A DNA stretch of 64,000 nucleotides, from positions 4,645,001-4,709,000 of the forward strand of contig NZ_CP041191.1 in assembly GCF_006517275.1 (NCBI RefSeq). Direction: 5' to 3'. The notes under the pieces were generated by a model that worked only from the letters and a program-made list of their open reading frames with translations, did no database searches and had not been told where the DNA came from. Each line of letters begins with the position of its first letter. Position 1 is the stretch's first letter. The DNA is from Labrenzia sp. PHM005 (GTDB lineage: Bacteria; Pseudomonadota; Alphaproteobacteria; Rhizobiales; Stappiaceae). The position numbers were made by a program, and so were the translations under genes. This document shows positions 10,360-19,164 of this stretch, piece after piece.

Positions 10360-10887
10360 ATGGCAGACCACACTCCGATTTGCGCCGCTGTCGTTTGCTC
10401 TGACGGAGCAATGATAGACCGGCTGTTCCAGACTTTGTTCGACGCTTTACGCCAGGACAAACACCCTGTCTCCGGAGTTCTCCAACGGCGGGCCGAATTC
10501 GGTGACACGTGCTGTGCCGATATGGGCCTTGAGATGTTGTCGACCGGTGAAACCATCGAGATTTCGCAGCCACTTGGCAAAGAATCCCAAGGCTGCCGGC
10601 TTAATCCTGGTGCCTTGTCAGATATCACCGTGCGTCTCACCCGGGAATTGGACACCACACCGGACCTTCTTTTGTTGAACCGGTTTGGCAAGGGCGAGCA
10701 CGATGGTCAGGGGTTCCGCCAGCTAATCGCCAAGTCACTGGATCAGAGCATTCCGGTGCTGACAGCTGTCCGCCCACCCTATCTGGACAGCTGGCGCGAG
10801 TTTACCGGAGACCTGGGTGTCGAATTGCCCGGCGATCTGGAAGCGGTCCAATCCTGGTGCAGCAGCATCTTGCCAGCCCGCCATTAG
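10360..10887 (+). CDS. DUF2478 family protein
   Basis: A 175-residue cytoplasmic protein. The segment LLLLNRFGKGEHDGQGFR and then IPVLTAVR is the family pattern I associate with DUF2478, a group often found near molybdenum enzyme and molybdate genes. Its position right after a molybdoenzyme operon agrees with that. No clear P-loop is visible near the N-terminus. The start at ATG 10360 (MADHTPIC) is chosen over an upstream alternative start codon at 10312. Confidence 0.65.
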   Translation: MADHTPICAAVVCSDGAMIDRLFQTLFDALRQDKHPVSGVLQRRAEFGDTCCADMGLEMLSTGETIEISQPLGKESQGCRLNPGALSDITVRLTRELDTTPDLLLLNRFGKGEHDGQGFRQLIAKSLDQSIPVLTAVRPPYLDSWREFTGDLGVELPGDLEAVQSWCSSILPARH

Positions 10888-10896
10888 ACGCAAAAC

Positions 10897-11724
10897 TTAG
10901 GGATCCAGGAAAAACTGCTCCCTGAGTTTCCGCCAGATCTTTTCGCCGATCAGGCAGTCATACGGTTCTTCGAAGGTGATTTGGGCCGGCAGGACGCGCG
11001 GCGGCTTCATTGGCATCCGCCCGCCAATTTCCAGAACAAGTTTCCGCCGGACCGCTTCTGGGAATTGATCCCAATCATTCACCGGAATCATGAAGCTGCC
11101 AGGCCCGCCGATCACACAGCGGCGGTAATATTCGTCGAGATCGGGAATATTGAACTGAGTGCCGAAGCCGCTGGTTGTCATCAGTGGCAGGCCGTTGATG
11201 ACAAATCCGGCCTCCACCGCAATATCCCGCGCGCGTGTTACCGTCAGGCCCTGATTGTTCGGCCCGTCTCCGGAAATATCGATAACAAACCGGTCGGCCG
11301 CGTAGGGCACATCCAGCAGCAATCTTGATGCATGGCGGATGGCCCCTGAGATCGAAGTCCGGCGCTGACCGTATGTGGTGTCGGCAAGAACGGCGTCCGA
11401 GAACCCTTGAGCATGCTCCAGACGCTCGATCACGGTCCAGGGCACAATTTCGCGTGCGTGGCCATCGTTGGCCCATTCGAACATGGTAAGCGCGATCCGG
11501 CCATGAACACCCTGCTTCACGGCCTTGACGACCGCCGGGTCGGCAATGGCGGCAGCATAACCTTTCCGCTGGAGCGTTATTTCATCCGGAGACATGGAGC
11601 GGGATACATCGACGGCTAAAACCAAGGCGACATCGACCAGCTCCTCCGCCTTCCCGGCAGATGAAACACCCACGGCGCCCGTCAAAACCATCAGGGCGGC
11701 CAACAAGAACAACGGCCTCCGCAT
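10897..11724 (-). CDS. DUF1194 secreted protein, von Willebrand factor A-like
   Basis: A 275-residue exported protein. A signal peptide (MRRPLFLLAALMVLTGAVG) precedes LVLAVDVSRSMS, a metal-ion-dependent adhesion site of the DxSxS type, and VIDISGDGPNNQG later in the domain. This combination is typical of DUF1194 proteins of alphaproteobacteria, whose function is unknown. The start is placed at 11724 because upstream residues are not signal-like. It converges with the DUF2478 gene, with only 9 bases between them. Confidence 0.8.
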   Translation of the reverse strand: MRRPLFLLAALMVLTGAVGVSSAGKAEELVDVALVLAVDVSRSMSPDEITLQRKGYAAAIADPAVVKAVKQGVHGRIALTMFEWANDGHAREIVPWTVIERLEHAQGFSDAVLADTTYGQRRTSISGAIRHASRLLLDVPYAADRFVIDISGDGPNNQGLTVTRARDIAVEAGFVINGLPLMTTSGFGTQFNIPDLDEYYRRCVIGGPGSFMIPVNDWDQFPEAVRRKLVLEIGGRMPMKPPRVLPAQITFEEPYDCLIGEKIWRKLREQFFLDP

Positions 11725-11883
11725 GGGCAAAATGATAACCAAAAAGTTGTCAATCGCCAGCGCGGAATGACACGGAGCGGATAACGCATCCGTGAGATTT
11801 GGTCTTTTGCTCAGGTCCGCACACTCGCAGACAAGCAAGTGATCAGCTATAAAGCGTCAAACACGCAATTCAGGGAGCCCCTC

Positions 11884-12705
11884 ATGACCGATGCCGCCGC
11901 TAACGACACCGTGGAAAAGCCGATGCTGGCAACACTGCTTCACGAAGGTGTCTACCGGATCGTCATGCAGCGCCCGGAACGGATGAATGCGCTGTCGACC
12001 GAAATGATGACGGCGCTTTCCGCAGAACTCACCAAGGCAGCTGAAAACCCCGACGTGCGTGTGGTGCTGCTTGGTGCGGAAGGCAAGGTCTTTTGCGCAG
12101 GACATGACCTGAAAGAACTGACCAGTGCCCGCGGTGAAGCTGATGGCGGCAAAGCGACCTATGAACGGATCATGCGCCAGTGCTCCGATCTGATGCAGCA
12201 GATTGTGCGCCTGCCCAAACCCGTCATTGCTGTTGTCACCGGCGTTGCGACAGCCGCCGGCTGCCAACTGGTCGCTTCATGCGATCTGGCGATTGCCACG
12301 GACACCGCCACTTTCTGCACCCCAGGTGTCAATATCGGCCTCTTCTGTTCGACACCGATGGTGGCGCTCAGCCGCAATGTTGCGCCCAAACAAGCCATGG
12401 AAATGCTGCTCACCGGTGAAAGCATCGATGCCTCTACGGCGAAAGACTTCGGCTTGATCAACCGGATCGTGCCGCGTGACTATCTGGAACAGGTTGTCCA
12501 AAAGTACGCGGAATCGATCGCGTCCAAATCCGCTCATACGGTGAAAATCGGCAAGGAAGCCTTCTACCGCCAGCTGGAAATGCCGCTGTCAGAAGCTTAC
12601 GACTTTGCCGCCGAAACCATGGTCGGCAATATGATGGCCCGCGACGCGGAAGAAGGCATCAACGCCTTCCTGCAAAAACGCAAACCGGAATGGACGGACA
12701 GCTGA
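11884..12705 (+). CDS. Enoyl-CoA hydratase/isomerase family protein
   Basis: A 273-residue crotonase-fold enzyme. It has the family's first oxyanion-hole segment, AEGKVFCAGHDLKEL, and the second, VTGVATAAGCQLVASCDLAIA. In the second, the catalytic glutamate positions of mitochondrial hydratase (E in GGGCE) appear replaced by glutamine (GCQL), so the exact reaction on the CoA ester is unsure; related proteins are annotated as enoyl-CoA hydratase domain 3-like. It is divergent from the DUF1194 gene. Confidence 0.8.
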   Translation: MTDAAANDTVEKPMLATLLHEGVYRIVMQRPERMNALSTEMMTALSAELTKAAENPDVRVVLLGAEGKVFCAGHDLKELTSARGEADGGKATYERIMRQCSDLMQQIVRLPKPVIAVVTGVATAAGCQLVASCDLAIATDTATFCTPGVNIGLFCSTPMVALSRNVAPKQAMEMLLTGESIDASTAKDFGLINRIVPRDYLEQVVQKYAESIASKSAHTVKIGKEAFYRQLEMPLSEAYDFAAETMVGNMMARDAEEGINAFLQKRKPEWTDS

Positions 12706-12754
12706 TCTCAAAGCGGAGGGATCTCCCGAAACCAATAGCTTTCGCTCATGACCG

Positions 12755-13624
12755 TCAGACAATCGGCAGGAAAATATCGGTTTCTGCGTCCTGTTCAGCT
12801 ACATCGGGATAGAACGTCAAGCGCTGGACGAAGAGCGGAAAATCCCGGAGGTCTTCGCCGCTTTGGGGGAGCCAATCGCCGTAAAGGCTGCGGATCTTAT
12901 CTCCGGCATGATCCAGACTTCCCTTGTGGCGGATAACTGCGCAGCGGCCGGCCGGTATCGTCCGGTTGACCACACCAATACCGTTGGGTTCGGCCGGACG
13001 TGCCAGTTCACAGCAAACCCCAAACCTGAAGTCCGCCGCATCGCAGTCTTCCGGATCCTCATAAAGGATATTGAAGGTGGCAGACTTCGCGGGCGGCAGG
13101 CTGTTTTCGCGGCGCCACGTGATGAACCGCTGCACGGTGCGGGGCAAAAGCGCAGGATCACCGTGGTGAACCAGTTCGGCAACGTATGTTTGGGGAAAAT
13201 CGATCAGCCGGATCTCGCCGGCCGCAAGTGCGCTGGTCATGAACATTGTCCTCGTCTTGTCAAAGGTTTCAAACACCGATTGCCAAGAAGACCAATCAGC
13301 CTCCTTCCGGAACTCTGTGGGAGAACATCCCAAGAGCCGTTTGAATGCCCGCGAAAAACTCTCTGAGTTTTCGTATCCCGCTTGCAGTCCGATGTCTGTT
13401 ACGGACAGATCTGGCCGGTACGCCAGTTGTTCCCCGGCCCGTTTCAAACGGAGAAACCGGTGGTATTCGGCAACACGCAATCCTGTTACCGCCGCAAACA
13501 ACCGTTGAACATGAAAGCGCGAATAGGCCGCTTGGGCAGCCATCTGATCAACATTGAGCGGCCGATCAATCGAATCTTCCAGATATTTCAACGCAGCTTG
13601 AATCCGCTGCCGGTAGAGTGTCAC
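12755..13624 (-). CDS. AraC family regulator with GyrI-like ligand domain
   Basis: A 289-residue regulator. Residues 1-110 hold two helix-turn-helix motifs of the AraC/XylS type (VDQMAAQAAYSRFHVQRLF and VTDIGLQAGYENSESFSRAF). Residues about 130-289 resemble the GyrI-like small-molecule binding domain found in Rob and SbmC-related activators. The order, DNA-binding first, is that of Rob and SoxS-like proteins with a C-terminal effector domain. It converges with the enoyl-CoA hydratase gene; targets cannot be inferred. Confidence 0.85.
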   Translation of the reverse strand: MTLYRQRIQAALKYLEDSIDRPLNVDQMAAQAAYSRFHVQRLFAAVTGLRVAEYHRFLRLKRAGEQLAYRPDLSVTDIGLQAGYENSESFSRAFKRLLGCSPTEFRKEADWSSWQSVFETFDKTRTMFMTSALAAGEIRLIDFPQTYVAELVHHGDPALLPRTVQRFITWRRENSLPPAKSATFNILYEDPEDCDAADFRFGVCCELARPAEPNGIGVVNRTIPAGRCAVIRHKGSLDHAGDKIRSLYGDWLPQSGEDLRDFPLFVQRLTFYPDVAEQDAETDIFLPIV

Positions 13625-13788
13625 CTAATAACTCCGCGGTCTTCTGCTTCTGGCACCATTTGATTTAGCCCGCTCCTCCCCTAGTTGCCTGACCGGACGT
13701 GCGAAATATCCCTCATGTGCAAAAAACGTTGCTAGCCAATCGGCATCCGGTATTTATATTCACCTCTGCACAGGAGCCGTCTTTTTTC

Positions 13789-14319
13789 ATGAATCACGAC
13801 ACATATTCCGACACCTACATCAAGGCCATCTTGGATGAGGTGAAGACCATTGCCTTGATCGGGGCGAGCGCCAATAGCGTACGGCCGTCCTATTTCGTTT
13901 TGAAATACATGCTCTCCAAGGGATATGAGGTTTGGCCTGTTAATCCCGGCCAGGCAGGCAAGGAAATCCTCGGCCAAACGGTCTATGCGTCTCTAGAAGA
14001 CCTGCCCGGTACGCCGGACATGATCGACATTTTCCGGAATTCCGAAGCGGCCGGTCAGATTGTTGACGATGTGATCGCCAGCGGCCATCTGCCGAAAGTG
14101 ATCTGGATGCAGCTGACCGTGCGCCACGACGAGGCTGCCAAGCGGGCCGAAGCTGCCGGCATCAAGATGGTGATGGACCGCTGCCCGAAGATCGAATACG
14201 GACGCCTGTCCGGTGAAATCGGCTGGGCGGGTGTCAATTCACGCACCCTCTCCTCAAAACGTCCGGCCCTGAAAGCCGGTTTTCAGCACCGGGGTTTGAA
14301 GGGGACACAAAAAGACTGA
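13789..14319 (+). CDS. CoA-binding domain protein (YccU-like)
   Basis: A 176-residue cytoplasmic protein with a Rossmann-like nucleotide fold: VKTIALIGASANSVRPS carries the glycine-rich turn, and VWPVNPGQAGKEILG follows, as in the CoA-binding proteins related to the succinyl-CoA synthetase alpha subunit. MVMDRCPKIEYGRL near the end is typical of the YccU group. The start at 13789 is preferred to 13699 because the domain starts soon after it and GGAG lies 11 bases upstream. Confidence 0.82.
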   Translation: MNHDTYSDTYIKAILDEVKTIALIGASANSVRPSYFVLKYMLSKGYEVWPVNPGQAGKEILGQTVYASLEDLPGTPDMIDIFRNSEAAGQIVDDVIASGHLPKVIWMQLTVRHDEAAKRAEAAGIKMVMDRCPKIEYGRLSGEIGWAGVNSRTLSSKRPALKAGFQHRGLKGTQKD

Positions 14320-14451
14320 AACGCCATTTTCTCCGGCGTTGAAGCCTTACCTAATTGGTCCGTCCCAAAACTTCTGAACAGTTTTGGCGGCCACACTTGC
14401 CGACGTTCGCACAACAGAATACTGCATCAATCCGCGTGCAGCTAAAATCTG

Positions 14452-14476
14452 ATTAACAGTCGATTAAACTGTTAAT
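14452..14476. promoter_or_regulatory. Inverted repeat ATTAACAGT-N7-ACTGTTAAT
   Basis: Two perfect 9-base arms flank 7 bases, ending 76 bases before a 28-codon membrane peptide gene. AT-rich arms and even spacing look more like a dimeric regulator's operator than a terminator, and no T-run follows. Its binding protein is unknown. Confidence 0.4.
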
Positions 14477-14552
14477 GGAAGGTTTAGGCGTATATTCATT
14501 TTCCTCATCAACACTTTAACGATCTGTTGACTCTTCAAACCGGGAGGTAGTC

Positions 14553-14639
14553 ATGATCGATATGTTGATGCAGTTTTCCTACTTCCATATCGCGATACTG
14601 ATGGCCGCAGTCATAATAGTCATAGCCAAAGCGATATAG
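14553..14639 (+). CDS. Small membrane peptide, 28 residues
   Basis: The reading frame encodes MIDMLMQFSYFHIAILMAAV followed by IIVIAKAI. A strong Shine-Dalgarno (CGGGAGGT) lies 6 bases before the ATG, which is the main reason to believe it is translated. The product is a single hydrophobic helix. A GC hairpin (GCCC/GGGC at 14680-14693) followed by TCTTTT lies about 40 bases after the stop and may be a weak terminator. No family is recognised, and expression is untested. Confidence 0.45.
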   Translation: MIDMLMQFSYFHIAILMAAVIIVIAKAI

Positions 14640-14857
14640 GCCGCGCCGGCGGAAACTTGGAGACTTTCCGCTCTTAGGCCCTCGCGTGGGGCGTCTTTTC
14701 TGTTGCTCAGTTTTCCAACAGCGATCCCGCCGCGAACAATCGATACACTTTTAAACGAATTTGTCCCGAATCCGGCGAATGTCCTTACGAGATTTTCCAT
14801 TCACGGTGTTTAAGATGCGCACTAGATTGAATCTTGATGCCCGAATTGGACGAATGA

Positions 14858-15025
14858 ATGCTTCCCGAAGTTCTTGATACCGGCCTTTTTGCTTGTGCAA
14901 TGCCGCTCGCGGCGAGCGTACTGCTGTTTGGCATTTACTCGGTCATCCGGACGGAGAGCGCTCTGGAACGAAGCGCACGCGCCGCTTTCGTTTCCGATCA
15001 GTCCGCTACTGCTGACGCTCAATAA
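14858..15025 (+). CDS. Possible small membrane protein, 55 residues
   Basis: The frame starts MLPEVLDTGLFACAMPLAAS, continues into a hydrophobic helix and ends in a charged, alanine-rich tail. One transmembrane segment is predicted by eye. No convincing Shine-Dalgarno precedes it. It lies in a 513-base stretch between the 28-residue peptide and metY that otherwise shows only the metY leader. It may be real or chance; no family is recognised. Confidence 0.3.
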   Translation: MLPEVLDTGLFACAMPLAASVLLFGIYSVIRTESALERSARAAFVSDQSATADAQ

Positions 15026-15097
15026 GCTCAATTCCTTATCTCTCAGAAAAAGAACATTTTTTTTCGTTTTTTTGCGATCTGCGAAATCGATCCTTTG

Positions 15098-15147
15098 ACC
15101 TCCCGCACTGCTTTCGCCAAACTGCGCGCAACATACCTAAGGGAGGT
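15098..15147 (+). promoter_or_regulatory. metY leader: element that can pair with the Shine-Dalgarno
   Basis: ACCTCCC at 15098-15104 is exactly complementary to GGGAGGT at 15141-15147, the ribosome site of metY. The 36 bases between include GCA/TGC arms that could close an inner helix. Such pairing would block translation, as several methionine-pathway leaders do. It does not match the SAM-II consensus as I remember it, so the ligand, if any, is unknown. Confidence 0.4.
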
Positions 15148-15152
15148 TCTTA

Positions 15153-16433
15153 ATGAGCGAAAATATTCCAGGCTTTTCCACGCTGGCCATTCATGCCGGC
15201 GCGGCTCCAGATCCGGCGACGGGCGCCCGGGCCACGCCGATCTATCAGACCACATCCTTTGTCTTTGACGATGTCGATCATGCGGCCTCCCTTTTCGGCT
15301 TGCAGGCGTTCGGCAATATCTACACCCGCATCACCAATCCGACGACGGCCGTCTTGGAAGAGCGGGTTGCGGCACTCGAAGGCGGAACAGCAGCCCTTGC
15401 CACGGCGTCTGGCCACTCCGCGCAGCTTTTGTGCTTCCACACATTGATGCAACCTGGCGACAACATCGTTGCCGCGAACAAGCTGTATGGCGGGTCAATC
15501 AACCAGCTCAACCATTCCTTCAAGAGCTTCGGCTGGGGTGTCAAATGGGCCGATCCATCAGATATTGGATCCTTTGAAGCGGCCATTGACGACAAAACCC
15601 GTGCGATCTTCATTGAGAGCCTGGCCAATCCAGGTGGCATCATCGTCGACATCGAAGCGATTGCGGCTGTCGCCAAGGCCAAAGGCATTCCGCTGGTCGT
15701 CGACAACACCATGGCTTCGCCGTATCTCTGCCGTCCGATTGAGCACGGCGCGGACATTGTTCTGCATTCCCTGACGAAGTTCATGGGCGGCCACGGCAAT
15801 TCCATGGGCGGTATCATCGTCGATGGCGGGTCTTTTGACTGGTCGGCATCCGGCAATTACCCGCTACTATCTTCGCCGCGCCCGGAATACCAGAACATGG
15901 TCCTGCATGAGACCTTTGGTAATTTTGCATTTGCAATCGCCTGCCGGGTACTCGGACTGCGTGATCTTGGCCCGGCGATCTCGCCGTTCAACGCGTTCAT
16001 GATCCTGTCGGGCATCGAAACCCTGCCACTGCGCATGCAGCGCCACTCCGACAATGCCAAGAAGGTCGCCTTGCACCTGTCCGCCCATGACAAGGTGTCC
16101 TGGGTGTCTTATGCAGCGTTGCCGGAAGACCCACATCACGCCTTGCAGCAAAAGTACATGCCAAAGGGTGCCGGGGCAGTATTCACCTTTGGTGTTGAGG
16201 GCGGCTATGACGCTGGCGTGAACCTCGTTTCCAAGGTGGAACTCTTCTCGCATCTCGCCAACATCGGCGACACCCGCAGCTTGATCATCCATCCAGCCTC
16301 AACCACGCACCGTCAGCTCTCCGACGAGCAGAAAACTGTTGCCGGTGCAGGACCGGATGTGGTGCGGATTTCCGTCGGCCTGGAAGATGTCGATGACATC
16401 ATTGCCGATTTGGATCAGGCCCTCGCCGGGTAA
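15153..16433 (+). CDS. metY: O-acetylhomoserine sulfhydrylase (MetY-like)
   Basis: A 426-residue pyridoxal-phosphate enzyme of the Cys/Met metabolism family that joins sulfide (or methanethiol) to O-acetylhomoserine to form homocysteine. The opening FSTLAIHAGAAPDPATGARA, YTRITNPTTAVLEERVAALE and the lysine region DIVLHSLTKFMGGHG (Schiff-base Lys in SLTKF) are diagnostic. Full length is normal for MetY. Its own promoter region contains a leader able to mask the ribosome site. A strong bidirectional hairpin follows it. Confidence 0.9.
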   Translation: MSENIPGFSTLAIHAGAAPDPATGARATPIYQTTSFVFDDVDHAASLFGLQAFGNIYTRITNPTTAVLEERVAALEGGTAALATASGHSAQLLCFHTLMQPGDNIVAANKLYGGSINQLNHSFKSFGWGVKWADPSDIGSFEAAIDDKTRAIFIESLANPGGIIVDIEAIAAVAKAKGIPLVVDNTMASPYLCRPIEHGADIVLHSLTKFMGGHGNSMGGIIVDGGSFDWSASGNYPLLSSPRPEYQNMVLHETFGNFAFAIACRVLGLRDLGPAISPFNAFMILSGIETLPLRMQRHSDNAKKVALHLSAHDKVSWVSYAALPEDPHHALQQKYMPKGAGAVFTFGVEGGYDAGVNLVSKVELFSHLANIGDTRSLIIHPASTTHRQLSDEQKTVAGAGPDVVRISVGLEDVDDIIADLDQALAG

Positions 16434-16458
16434 AGTCTCCAGTTTATTTCAAACAAAA

Positions 16459-16480
16459 CAGCCCGCCAATTGGCGGGCTG
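16459..16480. terminator. Bidirectional terminator between metY and ctaA
   Basis: A 22-base perfect palindrome with GCCCGCC/GGCGGGC arms, preceded by AAACAAAA on one side and followed by TATCTATTTT on the other, lies between convergent genes. It can serve metY on the plus strand and ctaA on the minus strand. Confidence 0.85.
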
Positions 16481-16507
16481 TATCTATTTTCGCTTACAAG
16501 CAGCTGT

Positions 16508-17635
16508 CTACACCCGCACTGGGTACTCCCCCTTTAATGCCACCAAATAGTCGACGGCGGCGGCCAGAACAAAAACAGCAAACCCTTGGTGAACCAAAGC
16601 GACACCGAGCTGATGCATGGAGAGGTCGCCGGTGAACGCGCCAAATCCAAGCAGCGTTCCAATTCCGAAGACCATCTGCAGGACAACAAAAGCCGCCAGG
16701 TGGAACGCCGGCAGGCGCACGCGCTTGGCCTTTGTCTCCGAACACGTCCGCCAGACAAGAACTACGGCCAACGCGACTAGAAGATAGGCTGCCATCCGGT
16801 GCTGGAACTGCACGGTCAGGATGTTTTCAAAGAAGTTCAGCCACAGCGGTGTTTCCGACAAGAGACCGGTTGGAATGAACTGCCCGTCCATCAACGGCCA
16901 GGTGTTGTAGGTGAACCCAGCATTGAGACCGGCTACTAGCCCGCCGAAGAACAGCTGGACAAAAAGGGCTGCCATAAAAACCCAGCCGAGCGGCAGCAAA
17001 GCAGTGCTTGTGTGTTTTGGCGGGGCGTCATGAGGTGCAAGCCGCCGCGCGATCCAGAACAAATACGCAAAGATGATCAGCGCCAGCGTCAAATGCGTCG
17101 CCAGCCGGTACTGGCTAACATCGACGCGGTCCACCAGGCCGGACGCCACCATCCACCAGCCGACAAATCCTTGAAGCCCGCCGAGTGCAAGACCAACCAC
17201 CAGGCGCGGTTTCAACCAGGGCTCAATCCGGCCCGCGGCCCAAAACGCCACCATCGGCACAAAAAACGCAATGCCAATGAAGCGGCCGAGCAGCCTGTGC
17301 CCCCACTCCCACCAGAAGATGAACTTGAACTCGTCCAGACTCATGCCCTTGTTGATCAGCTGGTATTCCGGGATCTGCTGGTATTTTTCGAATTCTTCCT
17401 GCCAATCGGCATCCGACAACGGCGGAATAGCACCGTGGATCGGCTTCCATTCGGTGATTGACAGTCCTGACTCGGTGAGGCGGGTCGCCCCGCCCACGAC
17501 AACCATGACCAGGATCAAGAAACAAACCGCATAGAGCCACCACCTGATCATCGTCCGGCTGCTGTGAATGCGCGCTTGTTCTTTCGATCCGAAATTCTGA
17601 CCGGCAGCCTGAAGGCTATCCGTGGACACTGTCAT
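16508..17635 (-). CDS. ctaA: Heme A synthase CtaA (Cox15 type)
   Basis: A 375-residue inner-membrane protein with about eight helices that oxidises haem O to haem A for cytochrome oxidase. VVGGATRLTESGLSITEWKP is the first conserved signature and holds the glutamate of the family; haem-ligand histidines occur in WWEWGHRLLGRF, ATHLTLALI, FQHRMAAYLL and MHQLGVALVHQGF. The start at 17635 (MTVSTDSL) is chosen over an extension to 17713 because an SD-like GGGCA and family length support it. Confidence 0.93.
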   Translation of the reverse strand: MTVSTDSLQAAGQNFGSKEQARIHSSRTMIRWWLYAVCFLILVMVVVGGATRLTESGLSITEWKPIHGAIPPLSDADWQEEFEKYQQIPEYQLINKGMSLDEFKFIFWWEWGHRLLGRFIGIAFFVPMVAFWAAGRIEPWLKPRLVVGLALGGLQGFVGWWMVASGLVDRVDVSQYRLATHLTLALIIFAYLFWIARRLAPHDAPPKHTSTALLPLGWVFMAALFVQLFFGGLVAGLNAGFTYNTWPLMDGQFIPTGLLSETPLWLNFFENILTVQFQHRMAAYLLVALAVVLVWRTCSETKAKRVRLPAFHLAAFVVLQMVFGIGTLLGFGAFTGDLSMHQLGVALVHQGFAVFVLAAAVDYLVALKGEYPVRV

Positions 17636-17773
17636 TGCCCGCTTTCTCCGAATTTTTCTAAACTGGTTTGACCTTTGGTACGGGGAGATATAGGTGCGGA
17701 GGGAAAGCGGCAAGCCTTAGCGGCTCAGTCGCGGCAAATCATCGCTTTTAAGTCCCTACCGCACGGATCACAC

Positions 17774-17989
17774 ATGGTTCCCTCGTTCCGCAAATTCTTC
17801 GGCATGGTTGTGCTGGTCATCTTCGTTGTCGTTTATGCCTTCCTGGCAATGGTGATCGGCGACATGACTTTGCAGCAAGCATCGAACCTCGTGAGATTCG
17901 GCTATTTCGCTGTTGCCGGCCTTTTATGGGTCGTTCCGGCAGGCGCAATCATTTGGTGGATGGAACGCGGCGGAAAGAAGAACTCTTAA
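17774..17989 (+). CDS. DUF2842 family small membrane protein
   Basis: A 71-residue protein with two hydrophobic segments and the ending VPAGAIIWWMERGG, which fits DUF2842, a small membrane family common in Rhizobiales and Rhodobacterales. It is divergent from ctaA. The start at ATG 17774 gives the usual length. Its end overlaps the stop of the convergent deacetylase gene by 4 bases. Confidence 0.75.
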   Translation: MVPSFRKFFGMVVLVIFVVVYAFLAMVIGDMTLQQASNLVRFGYFAVAGLLWVVPAGAIIWWMERGGKKNS

Positions 17990-19074
17990 GTCCGTGCTTT
18001 TGTCCGGTCTCTCAATCCGAAACCTGAAGACAGCCAACTGGCTGCGTTATAAAGGGCAAAGGGGGCTCCGGTCAGATACTGATCAATGATTGCCGGATCC
18101 TGATAACAGCCGTTCAGCGACACCCGCGGTAACAGCATCAAGTCGCGCGCATTCGCCGACTGCAGGATCCCTGGAAAAGTCGTGACTGCGGATGCAAATC
18201 CGTTGGCGCGCGCAATTTCGGCCGCGCCTTCATTTACTGCATTCGGTTTGCCGTAAGGATAAGCAAAGTGCTTTGGCCGCTGGCCGAGTTCATCTTCAAG
18301 CCTTTGCAAGCCTTTATCGATGTCCGCGCGAGCAAGATCCGGTTCAAGCCGGGCCAGGGCAAAATGGTCATGAGTGTGGGCCCCAATTGTCACGAGCGGA
18401 TCTGAGGCGAGTTGCCGGACCTCATCCCAGGTCATCATTTCCCGGTCAGCAAGATCTTGAAGATCAACCCCGTAGCGATCAGCCAACGCTCTGATAATCG
18501 CACGTTGTTCCTGCTCACTGGCCTCAAGCGTCAGATAGTCTGTGAGCTTGTTAAAGCACGTACATTTTTCGTCCGCTGTCCGGCAAGAAATCCCCTCTCG
18601 GGCACCGTCTTCAGAGAACACAATCTCATCTTGGCTGCCGATCATCAGCTCCAGCGCTTCCCACCAGAGCTCTGTGGTCCGATCAATCAATCCGCTGGCG
18701 ACAAACACCGTAAACGGCGCCTGCAGTCCTTTCAGAACCGGATAGGCAACGTCCAAATTGTCTCTATAGCCATCGTCGAAGGTCAAGACCGCATACCGCT
18801 TTCGTCCGTAGCCGGACTTCAACAGGTCCACGGCCTCATCAAGCGCCAGGATTTCATAGCCATTGGCGCGGATCCGCTCGACCGTCAGCCGTAGAAACTC
18901 AGGTGTGATTTCCAGATGACGGTTGGGCTGAAACGCACCGTCCCGCTCCGGGCGGACGTGGTGCAACATGAATACAGCGCCGCAGCCTTGCGTCATGGGC
19001 GCCAGAAGCCGGCTTAAACCCGTTTTCTGCAATATCCCAAACGCGCTCGAAAACGCTTTGTAGCGAATGCTCAT
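17986..19074 (-). CDS. Polysaccharide deacetylase (NodB homology domain)
   Basis: A 362-residue protein of carbohydrate esterase family 4. AVLTFDDGYRDN carries the metal-binding and catalytic aspartates and IGAHTHDHFALARL carries the two metal-binding histidines (H-x3-H). There is no obvious cleavable signal, so it may act at the cytoplasmic or membrane face. It begins the polysaccharide gene block and is divergent from the CelD-like gene. Substrate is probably an N- or O-acetylated surface polysaccharide; inference from context. Confidence 0.85.
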   Translation of the reverse strand: MSIRYKAFSSAFGILQKTGLSRLLAPMTQGCGAVFMLHHVRPERDGAFQPNRHLEITPEFLRLTVERIRANGYEILALDEAVDLLKSGYGRKRYAVLTFDDGYRDNLDVAYPVLKGLQAPFTVFVASGLIDRTTELWWEALELMIGSQDEIVFSEDGAREGISCRTADEKCTCFNKLTDYLTLEASEQEQRAIIRALADRYGVDLQDLADREMMTWDEVRQLASDPLVTIGAHTHDHFALARLEPDLARADIDKGLQRLEDELGQRPKHFAYPYGKPNAVNEGAAEIARANGFASAVTTFPGILQSANARDLMLLPRVSLNGCYQDPAIIDQYLTGAPFALYNAASWLSSGFGLRDRTKART

Positions 19075-19164
19075 CTGGCGAAAGGCCCCAACTCTAGAAA
19101 GTAATCCAATAACGCACGTTTTCTTTAATAATTATTGATATTTCTAGCGAGAGTTTAGTTCGTA

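Noticed and set aside
14320..14340. AACGCC/GGCGTT hairpin after the CoA-binding protein gene
   Set aside because: Short stem, 9-base loop and no T-run; too weak to call a terminator.
15060..15152. SAM-II riboswitch upstream of metY
   Set aside because: The conserved SAM-II core sequence as I remember it is not present, so only SD pairing is claimed.
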